From assembly GCF_000818395.1 (NCBI RefSeq), contig NZ_JWJG01000028.1, positions 4,381,918 through 4,445,917 on the forward strand: a DNA stretch of 64,000 nt. Reading direction: 5' to 3'. A program made the translations under genes and the position numbers. Origin of the DNA: Noviherbaspirillum autotrophicum (GTDB lineage: Bacteria; Pseudomonadota; Gammaproteobacteria; Burkholderiales; Burkholderiaceae_D). Every line of letters starts with the position of its first letter. Position 1 is the stretch's first letter. The notes under the pieces were generated by a model. The model did no database searches, was not told where the DNA came from, and worked only from the letters and a program-made list of their open reading frames with translations. Below are positions 19,257 to 27,841 of this stretch, one piece after another.

Positions 19257-20093
19257 TCAGTATTTGGCCGCAGCCTTGTTGCGCCCGCGCAGCCATTCCA
19301 GCGCCAGCAGCAGGCAGGTTGAGAACACGATCAGGATGGTCGCCAGCGCGGCAATCGCCGGGCTGATGTTTTCGCGAATGCCGGCGAACATCTGGCGCGG
19401 CAGCGTCGACTGGCTGGGGCCGGCGACAAACAGCGTGATCACGACTTCATCGAAGGAGGTCGCAAACGCGAACAGCGCGCCCGAAATCAGGCCCGGCGCG
19501 ATCACCGGCAGCGTGATCCGGAAGAAGGTGTACAGCGGGCCGGCGCCCAGACTCAGGCTGGCGCGTACCAGGTTTTGATTGAATCCCTGCAGCGTGGCCG
19601 ACACGGTCGTGACGACAAAGGGTGCGCCCAGCGCGGCGTGCGCCAGGATCAGGCCGGTGTAGGTTTCCGACAGGCCAATCTGCGCGAAGAAGATGTACAC
19701 ACCGGCGCCGACCACCACCACCGGCACCACCATCGGCGAAATCAGCACCGCCATGACCACCGCCTTGCCGCGGAAATCGGACTTGTTCAGGCCAACCGCC
19801 GCCAGCGTGCCGAGCACGGTGGCCAGCAGCGTCGCCGCCGGCGCAACGATGAAACTGTTCTGTGCGGCGCGCACCCAGTCGTCCGATTCGAACAGCGTCT
19901 GGTACCAGCGCAGCGAAAGGCCGGGCATCGGATAGGACAGGAAGGTGCTGTCGGCAAACGACAGCGGAATGATCACCAGGATTGGCAGCATCAGGAACAG
20001 CAGCGTCAGCAGATTCAATCCGCGCAGCGTGAAGAACCACGCGCGTTCGGTGAACGACTGGTACGGTGCGAAGGTCGGCAGTATGTGTTTCAT
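19257..20093 (-). CDS. Polyamine/GABA-type ABC transporter permease (PotI-like)
   Basis: A 278-residue inner-membrane permease with about six membrane segments and the EAA cytoplasmic loop near SLGAGPLYTFFRITLPVIAPGLISGALFAF. C-terminal FDEVVITLFVAGPSQSTLP is characteristic of PotC/PotI-type subunits. The start at 20093 (ATG after AAGGAAAAAACG) is preferred over an in-frame GTG six codons upstream. It pairs with the permease encoded just upstream to form the channel of a spermidine/putrescine/GABA-class importer. Confidence 0.88.
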   Translation of the reverse strand: MKHILPTFAPYQSFTERAWFFTLRGLNLLTLLFLMLPILVIIPLSFADSTFLSYPMPGLSLRWYQTLFESDDWVRAAQNSFIVAPAATLLATVLGTLAAVGLNKSDFRGKAVVMAVLISPMVVPVVVVGAGVYIFFAQIGLSETYTGLILAHAALGAPFVVTTVSATLQGFNQNLVRASLSLGAGPLYTFFRITLPVIAPGLISGALFAFATSFDEVVITLFVAGPSQSTLPRQMFAGIRENISPAIAALATILIVFSTCLLLALEWLRGRNKAAAKY

Positions 20094-20138
20094 CGTTTTT
20101 TCCTTTTTCACGCCCCACTCCCTCAGGGGGAGCGGGAG

Positions 20139-21422
20139 TCACCCCATGCTCACGTCCATCTTGGCGAAGCGCCGGTACACGCCGTACAGCACCAGCGTCG
20201 CCGCGAACAGCAGCGCCCCCAGCGCGCACGCCATGCCCCAGTTGATCGTCACGTTGATGAAGTAGGCGACGTAGTAGCTGACCATCTGCTCGTTGGTGCC
20301 GCCCAACAGCGCCGGCGTGATGTAGTAGCCGAGCGCGAGGATGAACACCAAGAGCGCGCCGGCGCCGACGCCCGGATAGGTTTGCGGCACATACACGCGC
20401 CAGAATGCGGCGAACGGATGGCTGCCGAGCGAAACCGCAGCCCGCATATAGGTCGGCGGGATCGATTTCATCACGCTGTACATCGGCAGGATCATGAACG
20501 GCAGCAGGATGTGCGTCATCGAGATATACACGCCGGTGCGGTTGAACAGCAGTTCCAGCGGCCCATTAGTCAGGTGCAGCGCCATCAGGGTCTTGTTGAC
20601 CAGGCCTTCCGATTGCAGCAGCACCATCCAGGCAGCGACGCGCACCAGGATGGAAGTCCAGAACGGGATCAGCACCAGGATCATGAACAGGTTGGCGCGC
20701 CGCTCCGGCATGGTCGACAGCCAGTACGCCAGCGGATAGCCGAGCAGCAGGCAGAACAGGGTCACGCCCAGGCTGATGACGAAGGTCCGCACGAAAATCT
20801 GCTGGTAAGCCGACTGCTCCTCATCGACGCGCACAATGTTGCCCATGCTGTCCTGGCGCAGGTCGAGCGACGCGAGCAGGTAGTAGGGCGAATAGCGCGA
20901 GCCGTTCTTTGCGATCGCCTGCCAGTATTCCGGCTTTCCCCATTGTTCGTCGATCTCGATCAGCGCTTGCCTGGTTTCACCGGGCGTCATCGGCTTGCCG
21001 TCGGCGCCTTGCAGCGGCATGGCGCGCGCGGTCTTCATGATGACGGAGCGGGCGCCGGGCAGCTCACTGTTGATGCGGCGCGCCAGATTGCCGGCGGTGC
21101 TGTGTTCGCGTGCGACGGCAAGATCGGTGGCCAGCGCGGCGAACGCGGCGTCCGGCGGCGTGCCGGTGCGCTTCCAGCCCTTCAGCGCCACCACCGTGTT
21201 GGGCAGGGTATCTGCGACTTCCGGGTTTTCGACGGCGCGCTTGAGCAGGATCGCAATCGGCGCGACGAAGACAACCAGCAGGAAAATCATCAGTGGCGCG
21301 ATCAGCGCCATGGCTGACAGGCGCTTGCGCAACTGAGCCCGATGCAGTTCGCGCTTCAGCTGTGCGGTGGATGGCTCGGCGACAGGCAGATCGATGGCCG
21401 GAGCGATTGCGGAAGTAGTCAT
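20139..21422 (-). CDS. Polyamine/GABA-type ABC transporter permease (PotH-like)
   Basis: A 427-residue permease, longer than most because a roughly 150-residue periplasmic loop follows the first membrane helix (MALIAPLMIFLLVVFVAPIAILLKRAVEN). About five further helices come after residue 205. The EAA loop is seen as AAVSLGSHPFAAFWRVYVPQTYPGVGAG. The long first loop is a feature of some GABA/polyamine permeases of alpha- and betaproteobacteria. It is encoded between the binding-protein gene and the second permease gene. Confidence 0.86.
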   Translation of the reverse strand: MTTSAIAPAIDLPVAEPSTAQLKRELHRAQLRKRLSAMALIAPLMIFLLVVFVAPIAILLKRAVENPEVADTLPNTVVALKGWKRTGTPPDAAFAALATDLAVAREHSTAGNLARRINSELPGARSVIMKTARAMPLQGADGKPMTPGETRQALIEIDEQWGKPEYWQAIAKNGSRYSPYYLLASLDLRQDSMGNIVRVDEEQSAYQQIFVRTFVISLGVTLFCLLLGYPLAYWLSTMPERRANLFMILVLIPFWTSILVRVAAWMVLLQSEGLVNKTLMALHLTNGPLELLFNRTGVYISMTHILLPFMILPMYSVMKSIPPTYMRAAVSLGSHPFAAFWRVYVPQTYPGVGAGALLVFILALGYYITPALLGGTNEQMVSYYVAYFINVTINWGMACALGALLFAATLVLYGVYRRFAKMDVSMG

Positions 21423-21534
21423 ATCGCAATATCAATCAGGATGAGAGATGCCGCCGCACTGCTTTTGGCGATACGGCATCAAGCCGGCCGGGACGGGCAG
21501 GACAAGCCCGCCCGGACGGGGGAGACAGACAGGA

Positions 21535-22566
21535 TTACTTCGCGGCCCAGGCGGCAAAGCGCTGTTCCAGTTCTTCGCCGTGGTCGGCCCAGAACTTCAG
21601 GTTTGCCTGCACTGCCGTCTTGGCATTGGCGGACGACGTCGGCAGTTGCGACAGCAGCTTGTAATCCATGCGCTTGAACGCGTAGTTGTTCACCGGACCA
21701 TAGGCGATCTTGGTTGCATAGACATGCTGCGCTTCCGGCGTGCTGGAATACGCGATGAATTTTTCCGCGAGATCCTTGTTCTTTGCGCCCTTCGGGATCA
21801 CCCAGTAATCGAGGTCGTATACCGAGCCGTTCCAGGAAATGGCGAGGTTCTTGCCTTCGCGCTGGGCTGCGTCGATGCGGCCGTTATAGACGGACGACAT
21901 CACCACGTCGCCGGCGACGAGGAACTGCGGCGGCTGCGCGCCGGCTTCCCACCACTGGATATTGCCCTTCAGCTCGTCGAGCTTCTTGAATGCGCGATCG
22001 ACGCCGGCCTTGGTCGACAGCACGTTGTAGACCTCCTTCGGTGCCACGCCGTCCGCCATCAGCGCGAATTCCATGTTGAAGCGGGCGCCCTTGCGCAGGC
22101 CACGCTTGCCCGGGAATTTCTTGACGTCCCAGAAGTCTGCCCAGCTCGTGGGCGGCGTTTTCAGCTTGTCGGCGTTGTAGCCGAGTACAGTGGACCAGAC
22201 GAACGCGCCGAGGCCGCATTCATGGATGGCAGCCGGCATGAAGTCTTCCTTCTTGCCAATTTTGCTGATATCGATTTTTTCCAGCAGTCCTTCGTCGCAG
22301 GCGCGGCCAATTTCGCCGGACTCGATCTCGACCAGGTCCCAGCTCACCTTCTTGGTCTCGACCATCGCCTTGAGCTTGGCCATTTCGCCGTTGTATTCGA
22401 CCACCGTCACCTTGTTGCCGCTCGCTTTCTGGAACGGCTCGACATAAGCGGCCTTTTGCGCCAGCCCATTGGCGCCACCGAAATTGACTACGGTCATTTC
22501 GCCGGCATGGGCAAAGCCGGCAGCCACGGCGGCGGCCAGCAGAATCGGTTTGAGTGCGTGTTTCAT
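21535..22566 (-). CDS. Periplasmic substrate-binding protein (PotD/PotF class)
   Basis: A 343-residue extracellular solute-binding protein, family 1 polyamine cluster. The signal peptide is MKHALKPILLAAAVAAGFAHA. The mature start EMTVVNFGGANGLAQKAAYVEPFQKASGNKV is typical, and WDLVEIESGEIGRACDEGLLE and PTSWADFWDVKKFPGKRGLR follow. It would capture spermidine, putrescine, GABA or a related amine in the periplasm and deliver it to the permeases encoded downstream. The ATG at 22566 follows GAAGGAGCACAG; a longer frame upstream lacks such a site. Confidence 0.88.
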   Translation of the reverse strand: MKHALKPILLAAAVAAGFAHAGEMTVVNFGGANGLAQKAAYVEPFQKASGNKVTVVEYNGEMAKLKAMVETKKVSWDLVEIESGEIGRACDEGLLEKIDISKIGKKEDFMPAAIHECGLGAFVWSTVLGYNADKLKTPPTSWADFWDVKKFPGKRGLRKGARFNMEFALMADGVAPKEVYNVLSTKAGVDRAFKKLDELKGNIQWWEAGAQPPQFLVAGDVVMSSVYNGRIDAAQREGKNLAISWNGSVYDLDYWVIPKGAKNKDLAEKFIAYSSTPEAQHVYATKIAYGPVNNYAFKRMDYKLLSQLPTSSANAKTAVQANLKFWADHGEELEQRFAAWAAK

Positions 22567-22681
22567 CTGTGCTCCTTCTCTCGGACTGTTGTTGAAAGGG
22601 ATCGGTACGGACATCCGGTCGTCCAGCCGGATGGTCCTGAATGCGCCCCTTCTTGTGCGGGGGCGTCATCCGGTATATCGG

Positions 22682-23779
22682 TTAGCTGAAGATACGCAGG
22701 CGTTCCGGCTCGATGCCCAGCCGGACCGGCATGCCTGTTTCGAGCCCAGGCAAGGCCTTGTCGTTGAGCGCGATCTTGACGAAGCAGTCATCCTGCTTGT
22801 TGAGCGCGCAGCGCACACGCACGTGGTCGCCGAAATAGATCATGTCGGACACGGTAGCGGACAGCGCGTTGGGCACGGCCGCATCGGCCGCATGTAAGTG
22901 GATGCGCTCGGGCCGCACGCAGGCGGTCACCTGCTGGCCGGCTTGCGCCGCGTTGATGTTGAGGCCGTCCAGCAGGCTGCCGTCCGGCAGGCGCATCGCG
23001 CACTGGCCGCCGGCGACGGTCGCCACCGTGCCGGACAGGCGGTTGTTGTCGCCGATGAAGCCGGCCACGAACTGGTTCTGCGGGTATTCATACAGCTCGT
23101 CAACCACCGCCAGCTGCTGGATCACGCCCTGGTCGAACACCGCGACGCGGTCGCTCATGGTGAGCGCCTCGCTCTGGTCGTGGGTGACATAGACGAAGGT
23201 GACGCCCAGCCGCTGGTGCAGCGCCTTCAGTTCGAGCTGCATGTGCTCGCGCAATTGCTTGTCGAGCGCGCCCAATGGTTCGTCCATCAGCACCAGCTTG
23301 GGCTCGAACACGAGTGCGCGTGCCAGAGCGATGCGCTGCTGCTGGCCGCCCGACAGCTGCGCCGGATAGCGGTCGGCGAATTTCCCCATCTGCACCATGT
23401 CGAGCGCCTGCTTCACCTTCGCGGCGCGCGTGCTGCCGTCGACGCCGCGTACCGTCAGCGGATAAGCGACGTTCTGCGCCACCGTCATGTGCGGGAACAG
23501 CGCGTAGTTCTGGAACACCATGCCGATGTTGCGCTTGTGCGGTGGCACCTTGTTGAGCAGCTGGCCGTCGAGCCGGATCTCGCCGCCGGTCGGGAATTCG
23601 AAGCCGGCCAGCATCATCAGGCAGGTCGTCTTGCCCGAGCCGGACGGCCCGAGCAGGGTTAGGAATTCGCCGCGCTCGATGTTGAGGTCGAGGTGCTTGA
23701 CGACCAGGTGTTCGCCGTCATAGGTCTTCTTGACGCCGCGGAATTCAACCAGCGTGTCGCGCTTTTCTGTATGTATCAC
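22682..23779 (-). CDS. ABC transporter ATP-binding protein (PotA/PotG class)
   Basis: A 365-residue ATPase. Walker A is GPSGSGKTT, the signature is LSGGQQQRIALARAL, Walker B is KLVLMDEPLGALD, and the H-loop is YVTHDQSEAL. A C-terminal TOBE domain (about 280-365) includes CVRPERIHL. It powers the importer made by the two permeases and the binding protein downstream. The start is GTG, with GGAGACACTCC just upstream. It lies 58 bp after gabT copy 2 on the same strand, which ties transport and transamination into one operon. Confidence 0.9.
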   Translation of the reverse strand: MIHTEKRDTLVEFRGVKKTYDGEHLVVKHLDLNIERGEFLTLLGPSGSGKTTCLMMLAGFEFPTGGEIRLDGQLLNKVPPHKRNIGMVFQNYALFPHMTVAQNVAYPLTVRGVDGSTRAAKVKQALDMVQMGKFADRYPAQLSGGQQQRIALARALVFEPKLVLMDEPLGALDKQLREHMQLELKALHQRLGVTFVYVTHDQSEALTMSDRVAVFDQGVIQQLAVVDELYEYPQNQFVAGFIGDNNRLSGTVATVAGGQCAMRLPDGSLLDGLNINAAQAGQQVTACVRPERIHLHAADAAVPNALSATVSDMIYFGDHVRVRCALNKQDDCFVKIALNDKALPGLETGMPVRLGIEPERLRIFS

Positions 23780-23837
23780 GGAGTGTCTCCATTTATCGAC
23801 CGGAAGCGGTACATTGCCGCTCCGGCTTTACAACATG

Positions 23838-25106
23838 TCAAGCCTCAAGCAATGCCGCTTCCAGGATGGCCAGCGCTTCATCCATCACATCGTCGCCGAT
23901 AGTGAGCGGGAACAGAAAGCGAATGACATTGCTATATACCCCGCAGATCAGAAGTAGTAAACCTTTCTGCAGCGCGCATGCTTGCACTTTTTTGGCAAAC
24001 TCCGCATCGGCCTCGCCGGTCGCGGGATTTTTGAACTCGACCGCGACCATCGCGCCCAGTCCGCGCACATCGGCGATCTGCGGCACCTTCTTGCGCAGCG
24101 AATGGAGCTTTTCCTTCAACTGCATGCCGAGGCGCTCGGCGCGCTCCGTCAGCTTTTCTTCCTCGATCACCTCCAGCACCGCGAGCGCGGAGGCCACCGC
24201 CAGCGGATTGCCGGCATAGGTACCGCCCAGCCCGCCTGGCGCCGGCGCGTCCATTATCTCGGCACGGCCACACACCGCCGACAGCGGCATGCCGCCAGCC
24301 AGACTTTTTGCCATCGTCATCAGGTCCGGCACCACGCCGTAATGCTCCATTGCGAACAGCTTGCCGGTGCGCGCGAAGCCGGTCTGCACTTCATCGGCGA
24401 TCAGCAGAATGCCGTGCTGGTTGCACAGTTCGCGCAGCGCGCGCATGAATTCCACCGGCGCCGGGTAGAAGCCGCCCTCGCCCTGTACCGGTTCGAGAAT
24501 GATCGCGGCGACGCGCTTCGGATCCACGTCGGCCTTGAACAGGTATTGCAAAGCCGTCAAGGAATCCTCGGTGCTGACGCCGTGCATCTCGATCGGGAAC
24601 GGCGCGTGGTACACGTCACCCGGGAACGGACCGAAACCGACCTTGTACGGCACTACCTTGCCGGTCAGCGCCATGCCCATCATGGTGCGTCCGTGGAAAC
24701 CACCGGTGAAGGCGATCACCGCCGGGCGGCCGGTTGCGGCGCGGGCGATCTTGATTGCGTTTTCGACCGCTTCGGCACCGGTCGAAAACAGCGCGGTTTT
24801 CTTTGCATGATTGCCGGGCGTGATCGCGTTGATGCGTTCGGCCAGCTCGACATAGCTTTCGTAGGGGACGATCTGGTACGCGGTATGGGTGAAGCGTCCG
24901 AGCTGCTGCTCGATCGCCTTCATCAGCTTCGGGTGGCGGTGGCCGGTATTGAGCACGGCGATGCCGGCGGCGAAATCGATATAGCGGCGATTCTCCACAT
25001 CCCAGATTTCGGCATTGGACGCGCGGTCCGCATAGAATTGGCACATCACTCCGACGCCGCGCGGTGTGGCGTTATCTTTGCGCTTCTGTAGATCAGCGTT
25101 TTTCAT
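23838..25106 (-). CDS. gabT: 4-aminobutyrate aminotransferase (copy 2)
   Basis: A 422-residue class III aminotransferase closely resembling copy 1. It shows [79 protein letters not shown] and the PLP-lysine stretch MTMAKSLAGGMPLSAV. As the first gene of the gabT-transporter-gabD operon it is the better candidate for GABA itself. The ATG at 25106 follows GGAGCAGAC; an upstream in-frame start is rejected because its region overlaps the inverted repeat and divergent promoter. A MocR-type regulator is divergent. Confidence 0.9.
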   Translation of the reverse strand: MKNADLQKRKDNATPRGVGVMCQFYADRASNAEIWDVENRRYIDFAAGIAVLNTGHRHPKLMKAIEQQLGRFTHTAYQIVPYESYVELAERINAITPGNHAKKTALFSTGAEAVENAIKIARAATGRPAVIAFTGGFHGRTMMGMALTGKVVPYKVGFGPFPGDVYHAPFPIEMHGVSTEDSLTALQYLFKADVDPKRVAAIILEPVQGEGGFYPAPVEFMRALRELCNQHGILLIADEVQTGFARTGKLFAMEHYGVVPDLMTMAKSLAGGMPLSAVCGRAEIMDAPAPGGLGGTYAGNPLAVASALAVLEVIEEEKLTERAERLGMQLKEKLHSLRKKVPQIADVRGLGAMVAVEFKNPATGEADAEFAKKVQACALQKGLLLLICGVYSNVIRFLFPLTIGDDVMDEALAILEAALLEA

Positions 25107-25107
25107 G

Positions 25108-25136
25108 TCTGCTCCGTTTATATGTTGTGGAGCAGA
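25108..25136 (-). promoter_or_regulatory. Inverted repeat covering the gabT (copy 2) Shine-Dalgarno
   Basis: TCTGCTCC (25108-25115) and GGAGCAGA (25129-25136) are perfect reverse complements separated by 13 bp. On the minus-strand mRNA the GGAGC ribosome-binding site lies in the ATG-proximal arm. The arrangement parallels that of gabT copy 1. It may act as a translational hairpin or as a protein operator. Confidence 0.45.
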
Positions 25137-25168
25137 TACTAAGGCCGCTTTGGCGCTACAATGTAGAT

Positions 25169-25199
25169 CCACTTTGAATTATTCGATGGAGCCACTTTG
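25169..25199 (+). promoter_or_regulatory. Direct repeat, probable MocR-type operator
   Basis: CCACTTTG occurs at 25169-25176 and again at 25192-25199, starting 23 bp apart, just upstream of and overlapping the first codon of the regulator gene and about 65-90 bp from gabT copy 2. Regulators of the GabR/PdxR/TauR family bind paired direct repeats in such divergent gaps. The position suggests autorepression together with control of gabT. Confidence 0.5.
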
Positions 25200-26675
25200 C
25201 GGGTCGCTGCCCTCTCCGATTTCCTGCTTCAACGCATCGACCGCAGCTGCGGCAAGCCGGTCAACCGGCAGCTGTACCAGGTGATCCGCGAAGCCATCCT
25301 GACCCATGTGATGCCGGTCGGTCTGCAGCTGCCTTCCTCGCGCGACCTGGCGCGCGAACTGAGCATCGCCCGCAACACCGTCACCTACGCGTACGAACAA
25401 CTGATGGCCGAAGGCTACCTGGAAACGCGCGCGGGAGCGGGCACCTTTGTCGCCGACACCGTGCCGGACCAAATCCCGGAAGTGGCCGCGAGCAACTCCC
25501 TGCGCCCGATGCAGGCCGGCAGCCTCGGCCTCTCGGAGCGCGGAGCGCAACTGGTCAAGCATGCTGGCGCCTACAAGTTCCAATGGGGCGCATTCATGCC
25601 GGGCGTGCCGGATGTGACCGCGTTTCCGAACAAGGTGTGGAGCCGCCTGCAGAACAAGTACTGGCGGCGCTCGCGCTCCGAGCTGCTGACCTATGGGCAC
25701 GGCGGCGGCCATGCGCCGCTGCGCGAGGCGATCGCCGAATACCTGCGCGTCGCGCGTTCGGTCAATTGCAGCGCCGAACAAGTCATCGTCACCTCCGGCA
25801 TCCACCAGTCGATCGACCTCGCCTCCAAGCTGCTGGCCGATGTCGGCGACCGCGCCTGGGTGGAAGATCCCTGCTACTGGGGCACGCGTAACGTGCTGAC
25901 CTCGCTGAACCTGAAGCCGGTGCCGATCGCGGTCGATGCGGAGGGCATCAGCCCGCGCAATTCGGACCTGCGCCACCCGCCGCGCTTCATTTTCGTCACG
26001 CCGTCCCACCAGTACCCGCTGGGGCAGGTGATGAGCCTGTCGCGCCGGCGCATGCTGCTGGAATACGCCGACATGCACAACGTCTGGATCATGGAGGACG
26101 ATTACGACAGCGAATTCCGCTATGCCAGCCGTCCGCTGGCGTCGCTGCAGGGCATGGATACGCACGATCGCGTCCTGTATTTCGGCTCGTTCAGCAAGAC
26201 GCTGTTCCCGGGCCTGCGCGTTGGCTTCGTGGTCGTGCCGCTGGCGCTGGCCGACGCGTTCGCGACCGGACTGTCGGACCTCTACCGCTGCGGACAGTTA
26301 TTTACGCAGGCGGTGCTGGCGGACTTCATGGTGGAAGGGCATTTTGCATCGCACATCCGCCGCATGCGCGTACTGTATGCGGAGCGCCAGCAACTGCTGC
26401 GGGAAGCGATCAGCCGCAACTTCGGCGATGCGCTGGCCATTTCCGGCGACGACGCGGGACTGCATCTGGCGTTGCTGCTGCCCGAGCGTTGCGACGACGC
26501 CGCGGTGTGCCGCCAGGCGCAGGAGCAAGGCATCATCGTGCGGCCGCTGTCGGGCTATTACATGAAACCGTCGCGCGCAAAGCCCGGTCTCATTCTGGGA
26601 TACGCATGCGTGCCAAGCGAGATGGTCGGTCCGACCTTCGATCGTCTGGCCGGCATCATCCGCCGCCACTTGTGA
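25197..26675 (+). CDS. MocR-family (GabR-like) transcriptional regulator 2
   Basis: A 492-residue GntR/aminotransferase-like fusion. The winged helix reads GLQLPSSRDLARELSIARNTVTYAYEQLMAEGYLETRAGAGTFVAD. The aminotransferase-like part has TSGIHQSIDLASKLLADVGD, PSHQYPLGQVMSLSRR, IMEDDYDSEFRY and the PLP-lysine stretch YFGSFSKTLFPGLRVGFVV. It is likely to control the divergent gabT-transporter-gabD operon in response to GABA and PLP. No ATG is available upstream; the frame is closed by TAG at 25164, so a TTG at 25197 is the probable start, placing the start codon inside the direct repeat. Confidence 0.86.
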   Translation: MRVAALSDFLLQRIDRSCGKPVNRQLYQVIREAILTHVMPVGLQLPSSRDLARELSIARNTVTYAYEQLMAEGYLETRAGAGTFVADTVPDQIPEVAASNSLRPMQAGSLGLSERGAQLVKHAGAYKFQWGAFMPGVPDVTAFPNKVWSRLQNKYWRRSRSELLTYGHGGGHAPLREAIAEYLRVARSVNCSAEQVIVTSGIHQSIDLASKLLADVGDRAWVEDPCYWGTRNVLTSLNLKPVPIAVDAEGISPRNSDLRHPPRFIFVTPSHQYPLGQVMSLSRRRMLLEYADMHNVWIMEDDYDSEFRYASRPLASLQGMDTHDRVLYFGSFSKTLFPGLRVGFVVVPLALADAFATGLSDLYRCGQLFTQAVLADFMVEGHFASHIRRMRVLYAERQQLLREAISRNFGDALAISGDDAGLHLALLLPERCDDAAVCRQAQEQGIIVRPLSGYYMKPSRAKPGLILGYACVPSEMVGPTFDRLAGIIRRHL

Positions 26676-26845
26676 TGCGCGACGGGCGTCCTCTTGTGCT
26701 GCGCGATGAACGATTCCCGGATCAATAACCGCGCCCGATGAAGCGCGCCTATCATGTTTGGCGGCGATATTCGAGATACTCCATCTGTATATAATGCAGC
26801 GAAGCGCCGCATCCGCGCCGCTCCATTTCCGTGCGAATAGCTTCC

Positions 26846-27775
26846 ATGCCCGTCTCCCTCGATAACCTGCTCGTCGTCGGCATCTCGTCCCGCGCCCTGT
26901 TCGATCTGGAGGCGGAGGAAGCGATCTTCCGCACCCAGGGCCTGGAAGCCTACCGCCGGCACCAGATCGAAAATGAAAACGAAATCCTGAAACTGGGCGC
27001 CGGTTTCGCACTGGTGCGCGCATTGCTCAAGCTTAATGTGCTGACTCACAACCGGCGCTTTGTCGAAGTCGTCATCATGTCGCGCAACTCGTCCGAGACG
27101 TCGATGCGCATTTTCAATTCCATCAAGCATTACGATCTCGATATCACGCGCGCCGTGCTATCGGGTGGCTCGTCCCTGGCGCCTTACCTGAAAGCGTTCA
27201 ACGTCAGCCTGTTCCTGTCGTTGCACGAAGACGACGTACAGGCGGCAATCGATTCCGGCGTGGCTGCCGCGCGCCTCTACCAGAAGCCGGAAAACGCGCT
27301 TGAAGAACTGGACCAGATCCGCATCGCCTTCGACGGTGACGCGGTGATTTTCTCCGATGAATCGGAAAAGATATTCCAGACGCAAGGCATCGAAGCCTTT
27401 GAAAACCACGAGCGCGAAAATGCCCTGAAACCGTTGCCGGAAGGGCCATTTGCGCGCCTGCTGAAGGCGCTGTCCTATATCCAGAACAACCTCACGTCGC
27501 CGGACGGCCGGTCGGCGCCGATCCGCACCGCGCTGGTCACGGCGCGCTCTTCCCCGGCGCACGAGCGCGTCATCCGCACGCTGCGCGCATGGGATGTGGC
27601 AATCGACGAAACCTTCTTCATGGGCGGCGTCGCCAAGTCCGACGTACTGGCCGCCTTCAAGCCGCATATCTTCTTCGACGACCAGCCGGGCCACTGCGAC
27701 CGCGCCGCGCCGCTGGTGCAGACCGGGCTGGTTCCGCTCAAGCAGGTGCCGCCGGCCGCGCCCGGACACTCCTGA
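26846..27775 (+). CDS. Cytosolic 5'-nucleotidase family protein
   Basis: A 309-residue protein of the PF06189-type 5'-nucleotidases, related to animal NT5C1. Visible blocks are LLVVGISSRALFDLEAEEAIF near the N-terminus, VVIMSRNSSETSMRIFNSI, LSLHEDDVQAAIDSG, RIAFDGDAVIFSDESE with two acidic residues of the HAD-like catalytic loop, and IFFDDQPGHCDRA at the C-terminus. It should remove phosphate from nucleoside monophosphates in the cytoplasm. The ATG at 26846 was preferred to an in-frame GTG five codons earlier. It is monocistronic and ends at a strong hairpin shared with the convergent malic enzyme gene. Confidence 0.85.
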   Translation: MPVSLDNLLVVGISSRALFDLEAEEAIFRTQGLEAYRRHQIENENEILKLGAGFALVRALLKLNVLTHNRRFVEVVIMSRNSSETSMRIFNSIKHYDLDITRAVLSGGSSLAPYLKAFNVSLFLSLHEDDVQAAIDSGVAAARLYQKPENALEELDQIRIAFDGDAVIFSDESEKIFQTQGIEAFENHERENALKPLPEGPFARLLKALSYIQNNLTSPDGRSAPIRTALVTARSSPAHERVIRTLRAWDVAIDETFFMGGVAKSDVLAAFKPHIFFDDQPGHCDRAAPLVQTGLVPLKQVPPAAPGHS

Positions 27776-27790
27776 CGGCCGGGCGCAAAA

Positions 27791-27821
27791 AAAGCCGCTC
27801 CCCGTCAGGGCGAGCGGCTTT
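27791..27821. terminator. Bidirectional Rho-independent terminator
   Basis: AAAGCCGCTC (27791-27800) pairs perfectly with GAGCGGCTTT (27812-27821) across an 11-nt loop, with A-runs on the left and T on the right. It lies between the convergent 5'-nucleotidase and malic enzyme genes and would serve both. Confidence 0.85.
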
Positions 27822-27841
27822 CGTGCCAAAGGGCGTGCCGG

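Noticed and set aside
19575-21317. A 580-codon open frame opposite the ABC permease genes
   Set aside because: The translation is rich in His, Gln and Arg with no domain, and it lies across two clear permease genes and their gap.
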